Shown here in pieces: positions 57,375 through 64,000 of a DNA stretch of 64,000 bases. This DNA is from Streptomyces sp. HB132 (GTDB lineage Bacteria > Actinomycetota > Actinomycetes > Streptomycetales > Streptomycetaceae), in contig NZ_JAFBGA010000005.1 of the NCBI RefSeq assembly GCF_016909575.1, forward strand, positions 124,001 through 188,000, read 5' to 3'. The translations under genes and the position numbers were made by a program. Positions within the stretch are counted from its first letter, which is position 1. Each line of letters begins with the position of its first letter. The notes beneath the pieces are model-generated. The model saw only the letters and a program-made list of their open reading frames with translations, did not search any database and was not told where the DNA came from.

Positions 57375-58897
57375 ACGCCGAACGCCCTGAGGGCGGCGAG
57401 GAGCGCCTGCGGGTTGTCGGCGTGCACGAGGTGGCCGGCGTCGACGGAGACGAACCGCCCACCAGCTATCTGCCGTGCCGTCCAAGCCAGTTGCTCCTGG
57501 TCGACGTGGCTTCGCGACCCTCCGACGACGAGTGTCGGAGCGGTGATCTCGCCCAGGCCGTCCCGCCCGGCGGGGTCCGGGGCGTTCAGCTGGGCGTCGG
57601 TGGACGGGACCACCTGCCAGTCGTAGTCGCACTCTCCCGGCGGCCGCTCGGCCGGCGGGCGGGGCGGGTCGAGCGGGAGCAGGGCCGGTGCGTCCTCGAT
57701 GACCAGTGTCCCGATCAGTGCCGGGTGTCTCCCGGCGAGCAGCAGCGCTGCGGCTCCGCCCATGGAGTGCCCGATCACGGTGGCCCCGGGCAGGTTGCGG
57801 GCCTCCAGGAAAGCGTGCAGGTCGTCACGGAAGAGTTCGAAGGAGTAGCGGCCCGGCCAGTCGCTGAGGCCGTGACCTCGGAAGTCGACGGCGTACACGC
57901 GGTGACGGACCGCGAGTTCCTCGGCGATCCCCGTCCAGTCCAGGCTGCTCCCGCCCCGCCCGTGTGCGAGGACGACGGGTGGTGCCGAGGGTTCCCCCCA
58001 GGTGCGGTACGCGAGCCGGATCCCGCCCGCCTGCACACTGCTGACGTCGGGGTCGAGGAAGGCGGTGACGGTGCGGGTGAAGGAACCGGGGTCGTCCATC
58101 CACGGAAAGTGGCCGGCGCCCCGCTGGACGACGAACTCCGCGTGCGGGAAGACCGCGGCCAGTTCGGCAGCGCGGTCGGGGCTGGGGCCGCCGTCGTACT
58201 CCCCCGCGAGGACGAGCACGGGCACCGGCAGCTCCCGCAGTGCGGCGACGATGGCCTCGGTGTCGAGGCCGTCCTCGGGGTAGTAGAACGACCCTGCCGA
58301 AGCGTTGCGCTGCGCGGGGGAATCCGCGGCATGCGCCTGGGCCGCCGCGTCCCAGCGCCCGTAGGCGAACGGCCGGACGCCGGCCCACGCCTCGGGCGTG
58401 GCCCGCCCGGCCCGGATCTCGTCCAGGGCGGCCCGTGCCTCGGCGTACCAGGGTTCGTGGGCACGCAGCTCGGCGGCTTCGCACCGGTCCTGGTCGGTGG
58501 CGGGCATGCCCAGGGTGCCCGTGCCGGGTGTGACGAGGGTGAGGGAACGCAGTCGCCGTGGATACCTCGCCGCGTACAGCGCCGCGAGTTCCCCGGCCGC
58601 GGAGTGACCCAGCACGTCGGCGCGTTCGAGGCCGAGGTGCTCGCGGAGTGCCTCGACGTCCTCGACGAGCCGGTCGATCCGGTAGGTCGACGGGTCGTGC
58701 GGGACGTCGGAGTCACCGGTGCCCCGGAGATCGAGCAGAACCAGCTGTCGCACCCTGGACAGACCGCCGAGGTCGCCGAAGTAGCGGGCGGCCCGCATGG
58801 GGCCACCGGGCAGGCAGATCAGCGGTTCACCCTCGCCGACCAGATGGTAGGCGAGTTCGGTTCCGTCGTACGTGCTGAAGATCGGCATGGCTGCCAT
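57368..58897 (-). CDS. Tandem double alpha/beta hydrolase
   Basis: 509 residues made of two complete alpha/beta-hydrolase units in one chain. Unit one (about 1-280): oxyanion region ICLPGGPMRAARYF, nucleophile elbow VLGHSAAGELAALYAARYPR, acid in VLAGEYDGGPSPDR, and His in QRGAGHFPWMDDP. Unit two (about 285-509): VVLAHGRGGSSLDWTG, nucleophile VIGHSMGGAAALLLAGRHPA, and His in DAGHLVHADNP. Both triads look intact. Unit one resembles proline iminopeptidase-like enzymes, unit two esterase-like enzymes. No ribosome site is evident at ATG 58897 or 58888. It is convergent with the spore-pigment hydroxylase. Confidence 0.87.
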   Translation of the reverse strand: MAAMPIFSTYDGTELAYHLVGEGEPLICLPGGPMRAARYFGDLGGLSRVRQLVLLDLRGTGDSDVPHDPSTYRIDRLVEDVEALREHLGLERADVLGHSAAGELAALYAARYPRRLRSLTLVTPGTGTLGMPATDQDRCEAAELRAHEPWYAEARAALDEIRAGRATPEAWAGVRPFAYGRWDAAAQAHAADSPAQRNASAGSFYYPEDGLDTEAIVAALRELPVPVLVLAGEYDGGPSPDRAAELAAVFPHAEFVVQRGAGHFPWMDDPGSFTRTVTAFLDPDVSSVQAGGIRLAYRTWGEPSAPPVVLAHGRGGSSLDWTGIAEELAVRHRVYAVDFRGHGLSDWPGRYSFELFRDDLHAFLEARNLPGATVIGHSMGGAAALLLAGRHPALIGTLVIEDAPALLPLDPPRPPAERPPGECDYDWQVVPSTDAQLNAPDPAGRDGLGEITAPTLVVGGSRSHVDQEQLAWTARQIAGGRFVSVDAGHLVHADNPQALLAALRAFGVG

Positions 58898-58944
58898 GTA
58901 AACAGGGCCGGCGGCGCATTGCGATCGCGTACGCCCTCAGCGGA

Positions 58945-59501
58945 TCAGGTGACGGGTGTGCCGGTCGGGAGCCGGGCGGCTGCTCGCCGGGCCTGACGTG
59001 CGGGCTCGGGTGTGCCTGACATGGCCGCGGTGACGATGGCGCCCTCGGCGAGCATGACGTACGCGAGGGCCGATCCCTCCGGTTTGCCCGCGGCCACGAC
59101 CAGGCTGGTGGCATAGGCGCGGAAGGCGTCCTTGTGAAGGCGCGCGACACGGCGACGGAGGCGTCCGTCGCCCTCTGGTCCACCGAGCCTGTTGACGAAG
59201 GCACAGCCGCGGAAACCGGGCTCGGAGAACCATGTGGACAGCCTTCGAACACGGCGAGGACCCGGTCCCGCGGCGGTCCCGGGCAGTCGGCGACGTGGGC
59301 GGCCAGTCGTGTGCGCCACCAGGTGTCGCGGGCTTCGAGGCAGGCGCGGACCAATGCGGACTTGGAAGGGAAGAGCGCGTACAGCCGCTTGAGGGAGACT
59401 CCGGACGCGGCGCGGATCTCGTCCATACCGACCGGCTGGATGCCGGGGGCGTAGAACTCGTGCGGCAACGAGAACCGGGATTTCGACGACGACGGGCTCA
59501 T
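58945..59501 (-). pseudogene. TetR-family regulator, frameshifted
   Basis: The N-terminal helix-turn-helix is in one frame from ATG 59501 (GIQPVGMDEIRAASGVSLKR, LYALFPSKSALVRACLEARD) and runs to DRVLAVFEG. The C-terminal effector domain continues in another frame (RLSTWFSEPGFRGCAFVNRL, MLAEGAIVTAAMSGTPEPAR). The frames join near 59249-59252, where relatives read F-D-W-L-S-T-W-F; one base appears missing. It may be a real inactivating mutation or a sequence error. The neighbours it could control are the tandem hydrolase and paaK. Confidence 0.75.
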
Positions 59502-59592
59502 GCGGGTACGGCACGCGTCGATCAACGACGTACCGATCGAGGATTCCGGCCGCCGCTTCCGCCGGGCGCTCGGACGACGGCCGGGCCATCAC

Positions 59593-59640
59593 CCCGGCTC
59601 ACCGAGCCGGGCCATCCCCCCGGGCTCACCGAGCCGGGCC
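59593..59640. repeat. 27-bp-period tandem repeat with hairpin potential
   Basis: GGCTCACCGAGCCGGGCC occurs at 59596-59613 and again at 59623-59640, with similar flanks giving a 27-bp unit and a partial third copy to the left. The first copy can fold as CCCGGCTC-ACC-GAGCCGGG (59593-59611). Confidence 0.6.
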
Positions 59641-59718
59641 TCTGAGCGGGAGTTGTCCACAGGGGAGCCTCCACCCCTTGCCAGAACCCCCTGCCTCCTG
59701 AATTACTGCTTCCAGGAG

Positions 59719-59738
59719 GCGACCGAATGGTCGGTCGC
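59719..59738. promoter_or_regulatory. Inverted repeat, probable TetR-type operator before paaK
   Basis: GCGACCGA (59719-59726) and TCGGTCGC (59731-59738) form 8-bp arms around ATGG, ending 22 bp before the ligase start. Such repeats are typical TetR-family operators. Confidence 0.55.
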
Positions 59739-59760
59739 CCGTCGGCGAGGGGTGATCCGT

Positions 59761-61050
59761 ATGACCGAGCTGCTTGACACCGGCGAGCGGCTCGGCCGCG
59801 GTGAGCTCGAGGCCCTGCAGCTGGAGCGGCTGCGGACGACGCTGCGGCACGCGTACGAGAACGTCGGCTTCTACCGTGCGGCCTTCGACAAGGCGGGACT
59901 GCGTCCGGAGGACTGCCGTACGCTCGCCGATCTCTCCCGGTTCCCGTTCACCGTCAAGGCCGACCTGCGAGACAACTACCCGTTCGGGATGTTCGCGGTC
60001 CCCGAGGACCGGGTGCGCAGGATCCACGCCTCCAGCGGCACGACCGGCCGGCCCACGGTCGTCGGGTACACCGAGCGCGACCTGGACACCTGGGCGGACG
60101 TGGTCGCCCGGTCCATCCGGGCGGCCGGTGGGCGCCCGGGCCACAAGGCACATGTGGCCTATGGCTACGGGCTGTTCACCGGAGGGCTGGGAGCCCATTA
60201 TGGGGCGGAGCGCCTCGGCTGCACCGTCATTCCCGCGTCCGGGGGCATGACTGCGCGCCAGGTGCAGCTGATCCAGGACTTCAGGCCCGAGATCATCATG
60301 ATCACGCCCTCGTACATGCTGACCCTCCTGGACGAATTCGAGCGTCAGGGCGTCGATCCCCGCACCACGTCGCTGAAGGTCGGCATCTTCGGCGCCGAGC
60401 CGTGGACCGAGCTGATGCGCCAGGAGATCGAGGAGCGGTTCGCCATCGACGCGGTCGACATATACGGACTGTCGGAGGTCATGGGCCCGGGTGTCGCCCA
60501 GGAATGCGTGGAGACGAAGGACGGGCTGCACATCTGGGAGGACCATTTCTACCCGGAGGTCGTCGACCCGTTCACCGGCGAGGTCCTGCCGGACGGGGAG
60601 GAGGGCGAGCTGGTCCTCACCTCGCTCACCAAGGAGGCCATGCCGGTGATCCGCTACCGGACCCGCGATCTGACGCGGCTGCTGCCCGGGACGGCCCGGG
60701 TGTTCCGGCGGATGGAGAAGGTCACCGGGCGCAGTGACGACATGGTGATCCTGCGCGGGGTGAATCTCTTCCCCACCCAGATCGAGGAGATCGTGCTGCG
60801 CACCCCGGGGGTGGCCCCGCACTTCCAGCTTCGGCTGACCCGCGAGGGGCGGATGGACGCGCTGACCGTACGGGCGGAGGCACGGGCCGGTGCGACGACC
60901 GCCGAGCGCGAGGCGGCCGGCCGGTCCATCGCGCAGGCGGTCAAGGACGGGGTCGGCCTGAGTGTCGGGGTGGAGATCGTCGATCCGGAGACGCTGGAGC
61001 GGTCGGTCGGCAAGATCAGGCGGATCGTGGACCTGAGAGAAGCCGGCTGA
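59761..61050 (+). CDS. paaK: Phenylacetate-CoA ligase
   Basis: 429 residues from ATG 59761. ANL-superfamily features: P-loop IHASSGTTGRPTVVGYTERD, DIYGLSEVMGPGVAQECVET, and the C-terminal subdomain KVTGRSDDMVILRGVNLFPT. Length and motifs fit PaaK, which activates phenylacetate to its CoA thioester with ATP. No other paa genes are in the window, so a different aryl acid is possible. A TetR-type inverted repeat lies just upstream. Confidence 0.9.
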   Translation: MTELLDTGERLGRGELEALQLERLRTTLRHAYENVGFYRAAFDKAGLRPEDCRTLADLSRFPFTVKADLRDNYPFGMFAVPEDRVRRIHASSGTTGRPTVVGYTERDLDTWADVVARSIRAAGGRPGHKAHVAYGYGLFTGGLGAHYGAERLGCTVIPASGGMTARQVQLIQDFRPEIIMITPSYMLTLLDEFERQGVDPRTTSLKVGIFGAEPWTELMRQEIEERFAIDAVDIYGLSEVMGPGVAQECVETKDGLHIWEDHFYPEVVDPFTGEVLPDGEEGELVLTSLTKEAMPVIRYRTRDLTRLLPGTARVFRRMEKVTGRSDDMVILRGVNLFPTQIEEIVLRTPGVAPHFQLRLTREGRMDALTVRAEARAGATTAEREAAGRSIAQAVKDGVGLSVGVEIVDPETLERSVGKIRRIVDLREAG

Positions 61051-61097
61051 GGGAGTGCGGCTGAGCTGCCGTCAGGGGCACGGGCCGGCCGATGTGG

Positions 61098-62009
61098 TCA
61101 GCGCGAGGCGGTCATGGCGGCGTAGACGACGACGTTGTCCGGGTAGCCCGACTTCTTGTCGTAGTCGCCCCCGCAGGTGATGAGCCGCAGTTCGGGCCGG
61201 TCGGAAGGGCCGTAGACCTTCTGGTCCGGGAAGTCCTTCTTGGCGTGGACCTCGACGGCGTAGACCGTGAACACGGCCGTGCGCCGGTCGGCGCGGACGA
61301 TCTCGACGGTGGCACCCTTGCGCACGGATCCCAGTTTGTAGAACACGCCGGGGCCGAGACTGGTGTCCACGTGCCCGGCCGTGACAGCGGTGCCCACGGC
61401 GCCCGGCACTGTTCCGCCGGCGTACCAGCCGGTGAGTACCGGGTTGTTGTCGGGAGGAGGCTCGAGCGCCCCGGCCGTGTTCAGGCCGAGCTTCATCATG
61501 GGCGCGTCCACCTTGAGGGCCGGGATCCTCAGCCGGAGCGGAGTCGAGGGCGGGAGCGGGCGCACGGCGGGGCGGCGCACGGCGGCGCTGCCGCCGGGTG
61601 CCGGACTCGAGGGGGCGGGGCCGGCTTGGGCACGGCCCGACGGGCTTGCCGTAGCGGGACCGGACGGCTGCGCTGCCAGGGGGGCCGGCCGGGAGGGCGG
61701 CCGGGGCAGTGGCGTCGGAGCGTCGAACGGACGGCGCAGGTAGGGGGGCACCTCCGGCACGAGGCCGGCTTGGGCCAGGTGAGCGAGAGCCGGTGCCGCT
61801 CCGGCGGGGCGGGCGGTGGCCCGTGCCAGAGCCGAAGCGCCCGGCGGCGCGGGGGCGGGAGCGGCGGCTTCGGCGGCCGGCGGCTGTGGCGGACCGTCGT
61901 CACGCGTTCCGCTGATCACCAGCGCCGTACCCGCCACCAGGGCCCAGACGAGGTGCTTGACCGCCGGGAACCGCTGGGATGACGTGCTGGTCGTGGGCCC
62001 GGTCTCCAT
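61098..62009 (-). CDS. Class F sortase
   Basis: 303 residues. One N-terminal membrane helix (HLVWALVAGTALVISGT) is followed by a long Pro/Ala/Ser linker (about 40-145) and the sortase domain (about 150-303). Catalytic features are AVTAGHVDTSLGPGVFYKLG (His) and LRLITCGGDYDKKSGYPDNV (Cys), the expected class F arrangement. Class F sortases are single-copy actinobacterial enzymes whose substrates are mostly unknown. It follows the secreted protein gene on the same strand, 93 bp away, a likely pair. Confidence 0.93.
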   Translation of the reverse strand: METGPTTSTSSQRFPAVKHLVWALVAGTALVISGTRDDGPPQPPAAEAAAPAPAPPGASALARATARPAGAAPALAHLAQAGLVPEVPPYLRRPFDAPTPLPRPPSRPAPLAAQPSGPATASPSGRAQAGPAPSSPAPGGSAAVRRPAVRPLPPSTPLRLRIPALKVDAPMMKLGLNTAGALEPPPDNNPVLTGWYAGGTVPGAVGTAVTAGHVDTSLGPGVFYKLGSVRKGATVEIVRADRRTAVFTVYAVEVHAKKDFPDQKVYGPSDRPELRLITCGGDYDKKSGYPDNVVVYAAMTASR

Positions 62010-62102
62010 CGCAATGCGCCTCTGTCTCGCGGCCGGTAGGGGCGGGCGTCCGCGGGGCCGGACGGTGGTGCGGCGTCCGGTCCCGCGGACGTGAAAGCAC
62101 GG

Positions 62103-62603
62103 TCAGGAGCGGGCGGCGGCGGGGCGGCGGCGCAGCCGCACCACTCCCCCGGCGGCCGCTGCCGCGAGCAGAACACTGCCCGCGGCGAGTTGGGTGCCCT
62201 GGCCGTCCGACGACCCGAACCCGGCGTCGACCCCGCCCGAGGGGGCGCGGTCGACGATCCGGTACGTGTCCGTGATCTTGATCCGCGGCGGGCACTTCAC
62301 GGTGACGGTGTCGGTGCCCGGGCGGGTCCCCGCCGGGATGTCGAACACGCCGACGAGTACGCCCTTGCGGTCCCCCTCGAACAGGTGGAAGGCCCCTCCT
62401 GCCTCCGACGTCCCCTTGCCGTAGGTCTCCTTGCCGCAGGCTCTGGTGCTGACGGTCACCTGTGAGCCCGGCGAGGCCTTCTCCGGGCTGATGCGAATGG
62501 TCTGGTCACCGGAGGGCTCGGCCGCCGCTTCCGCGGCGGGGGCCGCGAGGGCGAGAGAACCTACGGCCAGACAGATACCCGCACCGATGCGTGTGTTGCG
62601 CAT
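62103..62603 (-). CDS. Secreted or membrane-anchored protein beside the sortase
   Basis: 166 residues from ATG 62603, with GGAGG six bases upstream. Signal peptide 1-27 (GICLAVGSLALAAPAAEAAA). The mature part is an Ig-like beta-sandwich (IRISPEKASPGSQVTVSTRA, GVFDIPAGTRPGTDTVTVKC) with a cysteine pair. The C-terminus has a hydrophobic stretch and basic tail (GSVLLAAAAAGGVVRLRRRP). It lacks LPXTG, but the helix plus Arg tail resembles a sorting signal or simple anchor. Gene order suggests it works with the class F sortase. Confidence 0.85.
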   Translation of the reverse strand: MRNTRIGAGICLAVGSLALAAPAAEAAAEPSGDQTIRISPEKASPGSQVTVSTRACGKETYGKGTSEAGGAFHLFEGDRKGVLVGVFDIPAGTRPGTDTVTVKCPPRIKITDTYRIVDRAPSGGVDAGFGSSDGQGTQLAAGSVLLAAAAAGGVVRLRRRPAAARS

Positions 62604-63023
62604 GTGGATCCTCCAACGGGAGCAGGGTCCGGCCGGACTGCGCGGCACCTCTGCTGTGCTCCGTTCCTGAGGCAACCGACAGTCCGTCACCCGCGCAACA
62701 CGAGGCACCACCCCGCACATCACCCGCCCAGGCGCGGGTCGGCGCCGGCGGGCATTCGTTTACGCAGGTCACCCGATCCAGGAGGAGAACTGAGGAGAAA
62801 TCACACCCACGAGTGCGAACGGGCGACGCGGAGTTCGACACACCGTGCGACGGCCGGAGGCCGCAAGCCCCACGTCCGTGACCAGGTCCACCGAGATCGG
62901 CGGACTCGGACCGGCGCGTGCTCCGGATACTCTCCGCCGATCGCCTGACATCAGGTCACGACCGGGGATGCGAGCGGTACGGGAGCACGGCCGAGCCGGT
63001 GCCCGCGACTAGGAGGGAGGGGC
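62604..63023. other. Intergenic region, 420 bp
   Basis: No gene supported. It contains the promoter of the secreted-protein/sortase pair and the end of the acyl-CoA synthetase gene. Confidence 0.45.
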
Positions 63024-64000
63024 TCAGGGCTCCGTGCGTGACGCGGGCGCCGACGACGGCCGGGAAGTGGCGGTGCCGGATTCGGAGAAGCGGTCCCGCA
63101 GCTCCCTCTTGAGGATCTTGCCGCTGGCGTTGCGTGGGAGCTCCGCGACGAACAGGACCCGCTTCGGGGCCTTGAAGTGGGCGAGTTCCGCACGGGCATG
63201 TTCGATGAGTTCGGATTCCGAGGCCTCCCCGCAGAGCACCACGACGGCGGTGACGGCCTCGATCCAGCGGTCGTCGGGCAGCCCCACCACGGCCGCCTCC
63301 GCCACCGCGGGGTGGGTGTACAGGGCATCCTCCACCTGCCGGGAAGCGACGAGCACGCCTCCCGAGTTGATGACGTCCTTCACACGGTCGACGACCGTGA
63401 AGTAACCCTCGGTGTCGCGTACGGCGAGGTCGCCGGAGTGGAACCAGCCGTCACGGAAGGCCTCCGCGGTCTCCTCCGGTTTGTCCCAGTAGCCCAGGCA
63501 CAGCTGAGGGGAGCGGTACACCACTTCGCCCGCCGTGCCGTCAGGCACCTCCTCGCCGTTCTCGTCGACGACGGCCGCCTCCACGAAGAACACGGGGCGC
63601 CCGCAGGAGTCCATCCGTCCTTCGTGCTCGTCGGGGCCGAGGACGGTGGCGAGGGGACCGATCTCGCTCTGGCCGAAGCAGTTGTAGAACGCCAGCTCCG
63701 GCAGCCGCTCACGCAGCCGCTCCAGAACGGGAACGGGCATGATCGACGCGCCGTAGTACGCCTTGCGCAGGGCCCCCAGCTCACGGGTGGCGAACTCCGG
63801 ATGGTTGGCGAGCCCGATCCAGACGGTGGGTGGGGCGAAGAGGCTGTCGGCCCGGCCGGCTTCGACCAGGTCGAGGATCCGGCCGGCGTCCGGAGCGTCG
63901 AGGATCGTGTTCTCCGCGCCCACGGCGAGATACGGAAGCAGGAACACGTGCATCTGCGCGGAGTGATAGAGGGGCAGCGAGTGCACCGGTCGGTCCGTGG
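63024..64000 (-). CDS. AMP-dependent acyl-CoA synthetase, C-terminal part (5' end outside window)
   Basis: The visible 325 codons are the second half of an ANL-family enzyme and stay open to the right edge. Present are YNCFGQSEIGPLATVLGPDE (adenylate motif), DGWFHSGDLAVRDTEGYFTV, DRVKDVINSGGVLVASRQVE (hinge) and the C-terminal catalytic lysine in PRNASGKILKRELRDRF. Such enzymes activate fatty or aromatic acids to CoA thioesters through acyl-adenylates. The P-loop lies beyond the window. Substrate is undefined. Confidence 0.9.
   Translation of the reverse strand, partial: TDRPVHSLPLYHSAQMHVFLLPYLAVGAENTILDAPDAGRILDLVEAGRADSLFAPPTVWIGLANHPEFATRELGALRKAYYGASIMPVPVLERLRERLPELAFYNCFGQSEIGPLATVLGPDEHEGRMDSCGRPVFFVEAAVVDENGEEVPDGTAGEVVYRSPQLCLGYWDKPEETAEAFRDGWFHSGDLAVRDTEGYFTVVDRVKDVINSGGVLVASRQVEDALYTHPAVAEAAVVGLPDDRWIEAVTAVVVLCGEASESELIEHARAELAHFKAPKRVLFVAELPRNASGKILKRELRDRFSESGTATSRPSSAPASRTEP

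Overview
The window is high-GC actinobacterial chromosome, almost certainly Streptomyces. Strong third-codon G/C, frequent GTG starts, a complete whiE-type spore-pigment polyketide cluster, a geosmin synthase, an NsdA-type developmental regulator, mycothiol/DinB enzymes, F420 enzymes and secreted GH48/GH6 cellulases under CebR-like boxes all fit. All calls were made by reading the sequence; no database search was run. Family names rest on recognisable motifs and remembered homologues.

Layout. 1-5.6 kb: a minus-strand open frame joining an FhaA-type DUF3662 domain to a ParA/MinD ATPase (cut by the left edge), a divergent proline-rich protein, a geranylgeranyl-reductase-type flavoprotein and a cold-shock protein. 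6.4-20 kb: mostly single genes: H1-like coiled-coil/winged-helix protein, SGNH esterase, LLM-class F420 enzyme, GNAT, mycothiol-dependent isomerase, small membrane protein, DUF1707 protein, PPOX F420 enzyme, VOC protein, secreted NLP/NPP1 protein, an unrecognised 382-aa protein, a PepSY lipoprotein, DUF5133 and DUF6296-like proteins. 20.1-24.6 kb: fructose PTS operon fruR-fruK-fruA-ptsH followed directly by a small protein-tyrosine-phosphatase-like gene. 24.7-30.1 kb: AraC regulator divergent from a DUF2000 protein, two DinB proteins, an epoxide-hydrolase-like enzyme, a SnoaL-like protein and a DUF4230 protein.

30.2-36.1 kb: a cellulase pair. GH48 (minus) and GH6 (plus), each with a CBM2, diverge from a region carrying two face-to-face promoters, each with a CebR-like operator at its start site. 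36-47.7 kb: VanZ-like protein, TPR protein, a cysteine-free L33 paralogue (rpmG), a PAS/PP2C phosphatase, NsdA, an APH-fold kinase, a secreted amidase, bifunctional geosmin synthase and two small proteins.

47.9-57.3 kb: spore-pigment cluster. Seven tightly packed, partly overlapping minus-strand genes (SchA/CurD-like, cupin, KS-alpha, KS-beta, ACP, aromatase/cyclase, TcmI-type cyclase) are divergent from a FAD hydroxylase (whiE ORFVIII type). An O-methyltransferase and a secreted beta-helix protein converge on the cluster end across a long perfect hairpin. 57.4-64 kb: a tandem double alpha/beta-hydrolase, a frameshifted TetR regulator, a repeat/operator region, a phenylacetate-CoA ligase, a class F sortase with a secreted partner, and the 3' part of an acyl-CoA synthetase.

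Most notable items: the DUF3662-ParA read-through frame, the phosphatase in the PTS operon, the double CebR promoter with an almost 1-kb leader before GH6, the tandem hydrolase and the broken TetR gene. I saw no CRISPR array, insertion sequence, tRNA or rRNA.
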